From Polytrichum commune (lineage: Eukaryota; Streptophyta; Polytrichopsida; Polytrichales; Polytrichaceae), in the NCBI GenBank assembly GCA_950295325.1, contig OX485806.1, forward strand, positions 29,946,001 to 30,010,000: a stretch of 64,000 nucleotides of DNA. The letters run 5' to 3'. Shown here one piece after another: positions 12,147-24,010 of this stretch. A model generated the notes under the pieces. That model had not been told where the DNA came from and did no database searches. It saw nothing but the letters and a program-made list of their open reading frames with translations. Every line of letters begins with the position of its first letter. Positions within the stretch are counted from its first letter, which is position 1. A program made the translations under genes and the position numbers.

Positions 12147-15102
12147 GTAAGTTGACAGAGCACAAAGAAAGCAATGTAAACATCAATGAGCAACAAATTT
12201 AGAGTATCTTTGGAACTCGATATAGAGACTTCAAATTTATTGCTGGGCCTAGGCTATATATAAAAGCTACACTAATTAAATCACCCAGAGTTTCTTACAA
12301 GAAATACTTAATCTACCGCAGCCGCAATCAATGTTCTGGCCTCACATACTAACTTAGAGGTTTAGAGAACAAGGAAAACGTCCTCAGATACAATTATGTA
12401 GGGCATGGTGAGCAAGTACGGAAACATTATGGTGGTTTTTTTCCCAACAAGTGTGACAAGCAAATAAAATGTCTTGTGTATGTGTACTATACTTCTTATC
12501 TCCTTTCATAACATTAAGTCCTACCCCTCAAGCTATCTTTGCAAGGGAGCATCAAGTGTCGGAATCGACATTTGATGCTCTTTTCTAGCAAAGGTAACAT
12601 AATAATTAGACAAAATGAATACTATAATTGTGCATTTTAGGTGGTTACATTCAGTAAATAAGATGAAGTAGACTTTAATGAAGCGGAAGGGCAAGTGTTG
12701 GTAGATGTTCTAATCTAGGGTAGATTCTAATCTAACAATTTATGAGAGGCTACAAATTGGTAGATAGGTACCTAGAGGTCAAAAAGGTTGATAGACCTTG
12801 CTACAAAGTCTTCCACATTTTTTACATGTCCAGAAGATTCAACCTTTGTTAGTTAGTAACTATACCTTGAAATCAGAAGGCAGGGGCTAGCACTGGTACT
12901 TGATGTTATTTTCTGGTGCAGTTCTTTTCTCTTATAGGAATTAGGAAGAAGAGGGGGTAAACAAAGGGCTTCCATATCCATATTCTCACAAGTGTTTGAA
13001 TCATGAAGTTGAAGTTGATGGTCGTTTCATTTCTTTTCTAAATACATGAGGATAAATGGTAACAAGGCTTGAATGTCATTATGGTATCCTAGCCTATGAT
13101 TGAGTGACACATTGGTGAATTATCACAATGACCTCTTCTATGGTATCCAACGATTTTATTTTTTCATACAAGGTAAAATGAGATATTTGTCTATTTCAAA
13201 ATTATGAAATTTATTAACTTAATCCAAGGATGCTTGATGTCGATGCCAATAGAACTTATGAGCATTCTTTAATTTCCCACAAACAAGTAAGAGGTTGTAC
13301 AAAATCTAACACTAGTAAGCCCAACTGGAGTTTGACTTGTGAAAACATAAATTATGGGAGACAACAATGCTATAAGATCCATGTGAATAAATAAATAGTA
13401 TGGGACAATAATATCATTGATATCATCCAATAAAACATGTATAAAATGATAATGTATAGTCAAAAATATTATTAAAATGAGACTCATCTCAAGTGTTTGA
13501 ATGTTTTGACTAAGTTATTAATACACGTTTCAAATTATTAAACAAAGTGAATGAATGTGCCTTGAATTGAGACCTAGCCCCTCCTTCCTCCCCCTCTTTC
13601 CTCCTTCCCCCTTCCTTCAAATTTGAGAAATGAGATCTTTGGCGATCTTGGAGGTTTGTTTGATTTTTGACAAGAGTGTTAGGGTTGTTGATTTTTAGAA
13701 GAAACTAGAGATCTTCTGTGTGGAGGGCAACAACATCTAGCCCATATTTAAATGCAAAGTGCAGAGAAGACTCGAAAGTCAAATACCTCTTGTTTATTGT
13801 GTTTTGTATGTTTGTATTCATCATTAATTTGGTCATCATGGTGTGCAATACGTATTTGAACTATATGTCTCGCGGTCTAGATCATAGCAAATCGTAGTAG
13901 GAACCAGATTTCTCTCCAACTTTTCAAACCCTAAATGTTTGGGCTCATGGATTTTTATGCATTCTAGACAAGTTTTACATTTGATGTCCCAACTTTATAT
14001 GTCATGAACAATGCCTAACCTCTCCTCCAATGGAATTGTCTAAGTTGAGTGTGGTTCATTTTTGTTTGCCTTCCAATTTACAAAGCATCAAAGAGTCATG
14101 TCTTTTTCTAAGAGTCCCTGCAATAACATCTGGCCGAGGTCATAGACATTCCAAACTATAACATGTGTTCTTCAATCTGCAGGCCTCATTGCGCTCAAAC
14201 TAAGGTACTAAGGTCTTGAAGCAACACTTTAAGAAAAGAAAAATCTATTTCAGGTAGGTTAGATAGCTTGGAAAATTCTTGAGAATATTTCATAGATTAG
14301 AAGATCTAGATAGAGTCTACAAATAAATAAATAAATAAATAATTCGCAAAGTTTTAGAAATTCGCAAAGTTGTCTTAAGGAAAGAACCTTTTACTCTCCA
14401 CTAGGGGGGGGGGGTCTATTGATGTTGGATTGCTAAGTGAGAATTGCCACAAAATTAGTCTTATTGCAAGTGAGGATCTTCTATTACATGAAGGTGTTGT
14501 CCCCCTTTTGTGGATCACTTCTTACACCACCTCGTTGAGCGGGTAAATCTCCAATTAACCATGATGATTGGCCAAAGTTGTTGCTCTTTTAAAAGTGTTC
14601 TTGCATCCTCCTTATACTGGTATTATGAATGATCGAAGTGGTGCTATTTTAACTTAATGTTGCATATGCTTAATCGCTTTTAATAATGACTTACTTGATG
14701 GCACCATTGCACTCACTTGTTGATGGCTTGAGGATTTAAAATAGGTGTCAACAAAAGGCAGGTGTTACTTTGAGGCCTCAGTACCTTATGCGCTTGGAGC
14801 TACATACACACAAGAAGAACTGGAGAGCAACGATGAGCAACTAGGAGATTCATGACCTCACATTCCAACAGATCCAGTACACAGTGAACACAAGGGTTTA
14901 GAAATGGCTTCTACAAAGCTTAGGAGTGGTTGAGTCTGCTTCTGGTGGTGAAGAAAGATAGCATCATTTGTTGATAGTTTGACAGACCAAATTATTATAT
15001 CAAATGTTGAAAACATCTTAATGAACATTTTATGTACAGTTACTCAACTTCATTGTGGAGACTTCTATTAGACTTGTGCATGAACGTTTTTGAAAAATGC
15101 AG
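12147..15102. other. AT-rich intergenic region
   Basis: I see no gene. There is a C/T-rich tract at about 13576-13620, an (AAAT) microsatellite at about 14322-14342 and a poly-G run at about 14404-14413. Frames are short and interrupted. Confidence 0.5.
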
Positions 15103-15810
15103 GTGATGATTACAAGATGGTATGGAATTACAAGATGCGACAATGCTTCTCACCTTGCTAGGTCATCTGAATTACATTCATAGTGTGCAATTCCACCATG
15201 AAAGCCCATGGGTTGTCAGTGCAAATGACAACCAAACCATCTGCATTTGGAACTACTAATCACACACCTACATATCAATCTTAACAGGCCACAATCGTTA
15301 TGTGTGCTTCCTTCCATATCAAGGAGGATCTAGTGGACCACAAACTGTGCAAGAGGTCAATTAATAGGTTCATTAATCAAGAGTGTCATCTGCAAGAATA
15401 TATCTTTGTCATTCAAATACATACAACATGATGTTTGTAACTGCCACCAGAGTTTTTTGGGACCATCATCCCAACGATACATGTTTGTATTGTATTTCAT
15501 CCAGTTGCACATTCATATTCACCTAAAACCATCATTCAAAAAAATCAATGTAAATACTATTGCTCAGCTTAAGGTCACATATCGGTATTGGTCTAGGATA
15601 CCATGTTTCTCCCACCATGTTTCTCCCAGCACTGAAGCTGATTGGTGACATTGCACTCTAAACTGCTGGCAAGTTCAATGTTGAAAAACATTTAACAATC
15701 ATTTTTGCACATTAAAGCAAGGTGACAGGACTGTCTGTTGGCGAGTCAAACAGGTCCCTGCGTGGAACCAAATGCTCACAAGTCCACCAAACTACCTCCT
15801 GACACTCTTG
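15103..15810 (+). pseudogene. COPA: Broken fragment of coatomer subunit alpha (alpha-COP) WD40 region
   Basis: After an intron-like AATGCAG, the sequence from 15103 reads [13 protein letters not shown], shifts frame at about 15143, then reads [37 protein letters not shown], a stop, and ILTGHNRYVC. Another shift leads to SFHIKEDLV. This order matches the third and fourth WD40 repeats of alpha-COP, the COPI coat subunit. At least two frameshifts, a TAA stop in the WNW position and a small deletion after KEDLV show it is dead. A weaker block at about 15718-15800 (GDRTVCWRV...AW) may be the following DDRQVKLWR repeat. The retained AG boundary suggests a genomic rather than processed copy. Confidence 0.8.
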
Positions 15811-17041
15811 TAGGTAAGCATGTGGAAGTCAAAAGAAAGAGATATTAAGCATTTCATAATAAAGATCAAGAAACATCAGGACAAAACTTAAAGAGCTGAA
15901 GTCAGTAAGCTTAGTGCCTGTTTTGTTGAGGTAGATGAGAGAAATCCTGTAACCATCACCAGAGGAACAGAGTCACAAAACAGGTAATACAGCTTAACTG
16001 GTGGATACAAGAACAGCAAGTCACAAGACAAGACCACAAACATGATGGTTGAGTGCAATAATTTTACTCAAGTAGCATTCTCAGAAAACAATATGGGAAA
16101 GTCTCCATACCACTTACATACATTCAGGACTGAGGTGCAAGAAAGAAAGAGTTAAGGCAGGAAGTTTATTGGCTGATGGGCTTATGAGATAAGAAACATT
16201 ACCATGCCAAGGGGAGTGCAGGTTTTCAATGTTGGGAGTGACAATAATTTGGTCTCTATGGCCTGTACACTGAGTCGTGCATAGATTTTGAGGTTAATGG
16301 AGCTCTTCATCCAATGGTACATGCTTCATCCCAGACTCTGCTACCTTGCACTTTGTGACAATGAGATTAACGCTCCTCTGATTGACACAAAATGACTTCG
16401 CCAAATGCTATTAAGTGGCAAATGATAGACCGGAGGTTAATAGCATTACCAAGTAGCTTGCCATCGACCCATAGTAGGAGACGGTGACATCTCAGTTGCT
16501 AGTAACTATTCTTAGAAGCCTAAAACAAATCTGTAATGGCACTAATATTCTGGACTTAAATTATATAACAAAGTGTATCCTGCCAGTACCAACATATTGT
16601 AAAGGCCCAAGTGCCTACTAGGATACTTCCATCTGACTGCCAAACCTCCCCTTTCACCTCTAGTACAAGTTACACTTTTCCAAATGAGGTTGTACGGAGT
16701 GAAATTCACACCACATCTTGAGAGCACAGACCCATACTAATCTCACGAACTAGCCTCCCATCATTTATAATATCCAATGTGGATCACAGAATTTCCCCGT
16801 CTGATATTGCAATTGAAAGTTCCAAACCTTTACATGCACATTCTACATTAGATCAGACTGGAATCTCGAATCAAATGAGAATTAGTGGGTATCCCCTTCA
16901 CAATCTGTGATACATGAATTGAGGTTGTCTCCTGATTGGGCAAGGAAAAACCTATACCACCATCAATATTTCCTCAGAAGGAACTGAGAAGCTTGATAAC
17001 AGAACTCTGGTGGCAACCATTTTGAATCATAATGTCGGATG
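15811..17041. other. Intergenic / possible 3' flank of the kinase gene
   Basis: I see no independent gene. The part below 17042 could include the 3' UTR of the minus-strand kinase gene. Confidence 0.45.
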
Positions 17042-20000
17042 TTACTGGCTGCTGCAAATAACCTGATTCGAGAATGGAATCTCTTCAATGAGAATTCCAT
17101 GACTCGTCTCTTCCATAGTCTGCATATATAAAGTGAATGCCTTAGATACTGCAAGCAGGTTATATTAGTCCCCCCTGAAAGAAGTGCCAAGGTTGCAAGT
17201 TTGAAGCTGCTGCCAGTATCAATCATTTGTCCCCATTAAAGTTATCCTCTGACTCAACATGAAATTTGGTCAGGAGTAGGTTGGTTTGTATACAACACCT
17301 TCCATGTTTGATAAGTTTTTGGTGCATGCTTGGAGGTAGTGTGGGGGTTCGAACAAAAATCATTCTATAATGGTTCATTGCAGGTCAAACTCGTTTTAGC
17401 ATGCCAAAAGATGCTAAATTGAATTTTGGCCCTCAGTGAACCAAAATAGGTTGCTCTTCCATTCAGATTCTAACACTACCTCTGAGCATGCATCGTCACA
17501 ATTTTAAAGAAATGATTGATATGTATCCAAAACATCCAATGGAAAATCATAAGGACCGACACTCAACAAAAAGTCCCATCGAGTTGAAGGATAACTCTAT
17601 TGCATCACTAACTTTACAGACTCCACATGTGTAAAGCTTCAAAAAAGTCTGGGTGAAATGTTTTCTGGAAGGTTGTAACAATACCTCTAAATGAGTTGGT
17701 AAGAATTTAGGAATGCCCACTTGGGCAACTGCAAGCCCACCGAAGTAGTTGCCCATCAAAACAGCTTGTTCCACTGGAAGCCCTTGATACAGACCCGCAG
17801 AGAACCCAGCCAAGAAGCTGTCTCCAGCGCCAGTTGGGTCAACTTCTGTTGCAGGAAAAGCAGGAATTCTGTATTCATGATCCTTGGAATACACTCTGCT
17901 GCCATGCTTTCCCTCTGTCACAATGAGACAAGTTTTTTGTCTAACAGTCTCAATATCGATGTATGAAGCCTCATTGCGGGCTGCTTTAAGGAATGATATT
18001 TGTTCCAGGAGGTCGTAGTATGGAGTCTCCTCCAATTTTTGAAGCCCTACAAGGCCAGTTTCCGGATCAATGGTCCTTATAAGCGCCTGTATATATCAAA
18101 CACAGGTTTTCATGAGACCAAAGGCAGGAAGAAGTAAATAATGACCCAGACCTAAGCTTGTTGAGATTGCTAAGCAAACATGACTATTAGCCAAGTCAGT
18201 ATTGGCTAATCCATGCACATGACAACTGAATAATGATGAAATGACCTTACAGAGACCTTCACAAAGAAACCAAACTGCTAACCAGGTGCAAAGGCCCTTG
18301 TGGAACATCATTTCTGGAATTACACATATCATTGGATAATTCAATCCTTAAGAAGGTCAAATTTGCACAGCAGGAGAACATACCTGCACATCAACCACCA
18401 CATAACGAGATACCTCGACCATGCGCTGCAGAGTTTCAGGCAGCACTTCACAAGCAATCCCTACCGCAAGACCTAGTTCAAATTTCATGTCAGGTATATT
18501 CTCTGGTTCAATTGGCTCACAAATATTTCCAGCTTTCAAAACCCTTTCCTCTCCTTGTGTAAAATCAGCAAAAAACTCTGTGGTTGGTTGATCGTCAAGG
18601 GTCTGAGGTGGGTGGGTAATCTGTGAACAGTACAAAAAGTCTGGCCCAACCTTCGAGGCTGCCTGCAGGAAGAGCACAACCAGCATTGGTGAATGAAGTG
18701 AATTGCAGTGAACACTGGTACCAAAATTGTTAAAAATCATTTTCCCACTTGTAGGACTGAATTATCATTTCAAAATAGATAGGTCACAGAAAGTTTACCT
18801 TACACTCCATCCCCAGGGCTTCAAATACATTCGTGATGTACGAGACAGATCCTCCTAAACTGTGGACCACCTGGCCGTCATGAAGGGTAAGCTGGTCATG
18901 GCAATAGTGCCCTACAACTAGAGCTGCACATTGGTTCATTTTCCGCATAGAATGCCGGCGTGTATACTTTCCTTTTTTCAAGCCTGGAACCTTCTCCTTC
19001 TCTTTTTGTCCAACCTCATCCACCCATAAAAGAGCCTCCTGCTTAACATAAAACAATTCAGCATAAGAATATAATATATACTTTCATGTCTCTACACCTC
19101 CAAAAAGGATACACTTGACAGCAGGAATCTGCATTCAACGTGCAGAATAATAATGACTGGATCAATTTGGTAAAGGTACACAATTCTTTTCTTCAGAGAT
19201 TGTTGACATAAGACCAAGAATTCAAACACCACCACAAGGTCATAAAGTGATGTCAGGATCATGCATATCCTTGATACGAACACAAAGCAGTTCTACACTC
19301 ACAAGACGACAGGCATCACATTTTTGAAGAAAAATGAATGCCATACACCTAGAGGAAACTACTTCTGGCATCCGTAAATCTGCATAGAACCCTACAATTC
19401 TTTAGTTTTAACCTGTCTTTTCAAATTGTAAAGGTTCACTGTCTTTTATTCCCTCAATAACCTACAAACTGAAACTGTCTCTCTCATATCTACATCACAT
19501 CCGTAAGTTTTTCTGTGCTTTCTTTTTTCAGCACCTGCGTCCATCTTCCCATTTTGGAAGACCTAAGGTATATATGTTCATCGGATGTCTTCTTGCAAGT
19601 TCCTTTAAGCTGTCCACAATGGTCAGTCAAACAAGTTTACATCATAAACTATCCCCCTAGCGAGCATCATCAAGGATGTGCTAATTCATCCACTCTTTGC
19701 GAATGCCGAATATGTCTGGCCTGTTTTTGCACATCACTGAAGGCTCGGACCTCCATAAGAACCTTCTCTAATCTTCAGGGAGTCATTTTTCTCTCAAATT
19801 GCGCTCCCCACTATTCTCTTCCAGGCTTTCAAAAGCTCGTGAGACGTGAGGGCAATTCCCAAACAAACAACCAGATCTGTCGCTGTCTGCCACAATACCT
19901 TCGGTTAATTTGCCACCACATGCAACAACAGATAGTGATTATTACTTCGAGAATCGTCCTGTTGTATATGTCCGGAATTAAGGCACAAGCTATTACAAGA

Positions 20001-21628
20001 TGCACCTCCAACTCCTCCCTGTCTTCATCCCGTACTCCGCTACTTATCATCACCACAATTCCTGCTCCGAAATACCCCTTGCATACTTCAGGTGGCGTTG
20101 CGGAGGCAGAATCTGTGCAGGGGCCAACAACGCAGGAATCCCGGAATGGTATATTCATGTAGGGACCATCCACGACACAACTGTAACCGGCTGGGTAAAT
20201 TATGTGTGATAATGCACACCCGAAGAATATTCTAGTCAACGGAATCTATATGTCCACCATACTTAAACCCTTCCGGAATCCGCCGTCCCTCAACTTATTT
20301 CCATGTTTCCCAGGATACCATGTGTTGTTGGTCTTCCCTCTCTTTTGTGAGGAGTCTAGCTGGCTAACTAGTAGAGACCGATCCCGGGATCTATATATCT
20401 ACCACAACCCTTCGGTCCTCCGCCGTCTCTCTTGTTATTTCTGAGGTTCCCAGTATCCCATGGGTTCATTATGGTCTTCGCTCTCTTTCGCGTAGTTTAA
20501 GCTAAGTAGTAGAGACCGACCCTGGAAGAAGACTCCCCCATCATCATCACAAGCACATGCAACGAAACCCATCCCATCGTCCCAGAATATTTTATTCTGC
20601 CCTTCAGACAGGACAACGTCTAAAACATATCTACCATAACCCTGCCGAAATCCGCCATGATCCTCTCTTATTATTTCCATATTTCCCAGAATCCCATGTG
20701 TAGTTGTTGGTCTTCGCTCTCTTTTGCGGAGTCTAGGCTGAATAGTATGGACCGGCAGAATTATGCATTCATTCCGATCATCCACGCCCCAGAATAATTT
20801 TCCTCTGCCCTTCAAACAGGACGGGATTTATATATCTACTATACCCTTCCAAAATCCACCGTCTCTCAACTTAATTCCATGTTTCCCAGAATCCCATATG
20901 TTCTGTGGAGTCTAGGCTATGTATGTAGTGGAGACCGACCCTGGAAGGCTCTCCCCCATCATAATAATCACATGCAACATGACTCGTCCCAGAATTATGC
21001 ATTCAGTCTGAAAATGCACGCCCTGCCAGAATATTCTGCCCCTTCCTTCAAACAGGACAACGGGATCTAATATATATATGTATATATGTGTATATATATA
21101 TACACATACACACACACACATATACCATAACCATTAGTCCGAATCCGCCATATGTCCCTCTCTCATTACTTCCGAGTTTCCCAGGATCCCATGCCTCTTC
21201 GCTCGCGTTGGAGGTTAGGCTAAGTAGTAGAGAGTCACAGACCGACATGCAACATCATCATCATCCCGAGGCATCATCACAGGGACATGGAAGGGAAAAC
21301 CCAGCCACCCACCTACCTCTTTGGTGCCCAGATCTGGGGTAAATGGGGTCGACAGCGGGCTGTAAAGTGGCGGGATACTCGATTCAAGAGCTCCGGAGGG
21401 ACCCAACCTCGACACATCCACATGCAAATTCCTCGGGCGCGAGGAGGAGCGACGCGACGTAGGACTCGCTGGCGGCTTCATACCCAAGGAAGGCCGCTCT
21501 GCTCCAGCTTCGGCTCCTGCATCTCTATCGTGGTCGCCATCGTTGCCCATTTGATGCTTCCTACTTAACCCTCGCAATTCGGGACGGCCGCTCCCCTTCG
21601 ATTCGATTGGCCTCCTATTGTCTACCAA
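17042..21628 (-). CDS. MIK: pfkB-family sugar/polyol kinase, probable myo-inositol 3-kinase
   Basis: Minus-strand exons are 21628-21317, 19038-18799, 18662-18384, 18086-17685 and a tentative last exon 17119-17042. All junctions are phase 0 with GT-AG ends, and the sum is 436 aa. The core begins ALVVGHYCHD (residues ~143-152), followed by a GGSVSYITNV substrate/dimer segment, SKVG, FELGLAVG, and the pfkB signature DPTGAGDS (~360-367) with the catalytic Asp. This order fits the plant pfkB clade with inositol 3-kinase activity (At5g58730 type; ATP + myo-inositol to inositol monophosphate, feeding phytate synthesis, cytosolic). Family proteins usually start just before the ALVVG strand. Here a 134-residue Ser/Pro- then Lys-rich extension precedes it. 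The 5' exon (ATG 21628, donor GAG|GTAGGT) matches phase but may belong elsewhere; starts at ~residue 135 or 138 are the alternatives. The 3' end is also uncertain: reading past GAG|GTATTG runs into a MITE. Confidence 0.85.
17238..17598 (-). mobile_element. MITE family A, copy 1
   Basis: The element is 361 bp with terminal inverted repeats of consensus AGAGTTATCCTCTAACTC (left AAAGTTATCCTCTGACTC, right GAGTTGAAGGATAACTCT). It is flanked by ATT at 17235-17237 and 17599-17601, a candidate 3-bp target duplication. It is the reverse complement of copies at 54308 and 57905, sharing 'GCATGCTTGGAGGTAGTGTG' and 'AATGGAAAATCATA'. It sits between the last two exons of the kinase model. Confidence 0.85.
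20250..21260. repeat. Five-unit degenerate tandem array
   Basis: The block 'CTACCATAACCCTTCCGAA' with ATCCGCC, then a TATTTCCATGTTTCCCAG block and TCCCATG, then TCTTCGCTCTCTTTTG, GGAGTCTAGGCTAAG and AGTAGAGACCGACCCT, recurs with starts near 20255, 20393, 20621, 20829 and 21117. Units vary from about 135 to 290 bp by internal gain or loss. A TA/CA microsatellite (about 21067-21125) lies at the last junction. The array sits in the long intron between the candidate 5' exon and the first core exon of the kinase gene. Confidence 0.85.
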
Positions 21629-22452
21629 ACAACAGCAATTATAGTAACCTTTCTCCAGCCTCTGCCGATCCGCCGCACCCCACCCCCACCTGTCAGCCTC
21701 CTCAAAAAAAGGTACTTCGTTCCTGTCTTACTTATGACCCTCGCCCTACTCCTCCCCTCTCACCTCTATCACGTCTCACTCCTGTACTCTCTCTCTCTCT
21801 CTCTCTCTCTTCTGCCGTATGTCGTATGTAGGGTACGGCTCTCGCTCACATGTCAGAACCTTCCATCCCCTTAACCCTTCAATTACTTCAACAGGACGGT
21901 CTTGATGACATCGATGTTCCAAACCCCAACGAACCAAAACAGAAACACATTCATATACATACATGCACACACTCATTCATGCCGCACCTGCGCAAATACC
22001 TCGCCAAAGCCGCAATAGTGCTTAACCCCGCCCTACGTAAGAACACAAAACTTAAACCCTCCCTCTCTTCCTCCTGGCAACGCGCAAAGCGCACGGAAAG
22101 CTGTGGGATGGAGAATGCAGCAGTCCCCACTCCTGTGGATTCGGAGCAAAAGGAAAAGGTTCCGTTTCCCACCATAAACGCGGAAGCTGTTTTGTCAACG
22201 ACAACGTGCAACTACGGAAGTGCTTTCCCTTTGCACTACTTAATTATAAAGAAGAGGAAGAAGAAATCCAACAAGTTGCATTCATGGCCTCCTGATCTTA
22301 TGTGTGTGTGGAACTGTTCCACAACGCAACAGTCGTGATCCCATCCCTGGTCAAATGGGCAAGGAGATGATGCATCTTGCTTTTATTATGATGCCAACTT
22401 GTTAAGTTACGACGGATGATGCTCCCCTCCTCAAGGATCAGACGGCGCCAGC
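21629..22452. promoter_or_regulatory. Candidate bidirectional 5' region
   Basis: This GC-richer stretch lies between the start of the candidate kinase 5' exon (minus strand, 21628) and an ATG in good context on the plus strand (22453). It holds a (CT)n tract at about 21787-21811. A 162-codon plus frame at 21850-22338 has no recognisable features and I do not call it. No core promoter element is clear enough to place. Confidence 0.3.
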
Positions 22453-22845
22453 ATGGCCGCCATCGATCCCATCAGCGCTGCGGTTCCAAAAGCCCCTCCA
22501 GAGCCTCCCTGCTGCCACCCCGCATTCCCTGCCCTCCTCCCTCCCTCTGCCCGCCGCGAATGGACTCGCGTCTGCGTCGATGCGGGGATGGCGGCGGCGT
22601 CGGGGTTGCGTCGGAGGCACTACGCGGCAGCCGTAGTGATAGTTGCAGCGGTAGCGGTACTAGGCGGTAGCGGTAGCGGTCGAGGTGCTTTCTTGGAGAA
22701 ACAAGCGGCTGGGGACCGGCTCCTTTGGGGAGGTCTAGGGGATGGTGGTGGGTGGGTCCCAGCATTTGGTTGCCTCGTTTTAAAATACGTGGGCCTAATG
22801 CGGTCGCTCTTCTTAATTGGACATCTATATTTGAGTGGTATATGA
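22453..22845 (+). CDS. Hypothetical GC-rich first exon or truncated gene
   Basis: I do not recognise this frame. It opens with an ATG in strong context (GCCAGCATGGCC) and is clearly GC-richer than its surroundings. It is Ala/Pro/Arg-rich, with a hydrophobic run AAAVVIVAAVAVLGG preceded by RRRH (about residues 55-72) that could be a signal anchor, though part of it is encoded by GGTAGC hexamer repeats. From about 22731 the frame runs into a dispersed repeat, so the real exon probably ends earlier or the gene is truncated. It could equally be a 5' UTR or promoter of another transcript. Confidence 0.3.
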   Translation: MAAIDPISAAVPKAPPEPPCCHPAFPALLPPSARREWTRVCVDAGMAAASGLRRRHYAAAVVIVAAVAVLGGSGSGRGAFLEKQAAGDRLLWGGLGDGGGWVPAFGCLVLKYVGLMRSLFLIGHLYLSGI

Positions 22846-23185
22846 AAAGGCTACTTAAGAATAGACATTTGAAAAACGTGTTACCATCAAAGTGGACTAG
22901 GTGTGTGCTCAAATTATACACATCGTTTTTTGGCTCAATGTCGAATAGCAAACATAATTGGGAGGGGTGATATGGTTGTTTATAAAGAAGGGGAATCTTC
23001 ACTTTGACCTTTGGTCCTTTTTGCATCTCCACTTTGATGACTCATTTGAAGCTCGAAATGATGGTCTTTGTGATTCAAACGAATCAATTGGGCTTCGGAT
23101 CCCTTGGAGAGGTCAATGGGATGGGTGGCAAGGCCTTCCTTCTCCCTTCAACTGCCTCGTTTTAGGATATGTGGGTCCTATATGG
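22731..23185 (+). repeat. Direct repeat pair around a dispersed-repeat copy
   Basis: A segment containing GGGATGG...TGGGT...TGCCTCGTTTTA and then 'TGGGCCTAATGCGGTC' at 22731-22803 recurs at about 23100-23185 ('TGGGTCCTATATGGTC'). Between them, 22806-22975 carries the dispersed family start (TTGGACATCTATATTTGAG). The segment appears to belong to a longer version of that family. Confidence 0.6.
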
Positions 23186-24010
23186 TCAATTTGAGTATTG
23201 GTTACATTTGTATTTATATTTTGCAAGCCTCGTCACTATCTACAACATTTGTTGCTCACAAGTGAATATTAGGTTGGGCAGCGTCAAAAGAAAGGCATGA
23301 GCTTTCCCCCCAAAAAAAAGGGCCCGGGAGGTGGATCTTTCTCTCCCTATACCACCTTATTCCCACCCTTGAGCTTCTACTAGCTTACTTCCTTCAACCT
23401 CGTCCTCCATATGCAAAACACTCTCAGAAACACCACCTACATATATAAAAACTAAAAAAACTAACCTAAATGTAGTTAAACTTTTGCTATCACTATAAAC
23501 TAGCCCAAGGAAAACAACCATGTTACTAGGTCTCATGGAAGAATGAGCTAGTGTTTACAAGGATTAATGCCATGTTGGATTAAGGTTTTTGATAACAATC
23601 TATGTCTTTTACTCCTTCTTCAGTAGGCTTAATTCACACTCTTAGGGTTCATTGTTGTTCTCTCAAGCATGCGTGATTTTGTCCTACGTGTGGACTTTAG
23701 TACTCTAATTCCATCCTCTATGTCAGTTGTGAAATTCAAGAGCTTAGGCAATAATCTTTATATCAACAACTGTCTTTTGTATTGGCCATAGTCTTCCAAA
23801 GGATCCTCGTCCATTTGGGGTTAGTAATTCTTCCTTGATTAGAATGACATTTAATCCAATCCAAATACACATCAAATTGCTTCTTCATTTTATTTATCTT
23901 TCATTAGTTTCAATTAAGAATTTCACTTCTCTCATATTCTTCATTGCCACACAACACATAAAGGCTTGCTCAATTCCTATAATAATTCCAAAGAAACCAT
24001 ATAGGTTTAT
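23186..24010. other. AT-rich intergenic region
   Basis: I see nothing gene-like. There is one homopolymer A/C tract at about 23307-23320. Confidence 0.5.

Noticed and set aside
17547..17684. Unspliced C-terminal extension of the kinase
   Set aside because: The codons after residue 411 enter MITE family A and end in its terminal repeat, so they are unlikely to be the ancestral C-terminus. The GAG|GTATTG donor is preferred.
21850..22338. A 162-codon plus-strand open frame
   Set aside because: It has no recognisable domain, includes an (HI)n run from a microsatellite-like CATACA stretch, and no splice context. Chance openness in moderately GC-rich DNA is likelier.
22472..23032. A 186-codon minus-strand open frame
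   Set aside because: Half of it is the dispersed repeat and the other half is the complement of the GC-rich plus-strand frame. Arg/Pro-rich text follows from composition.
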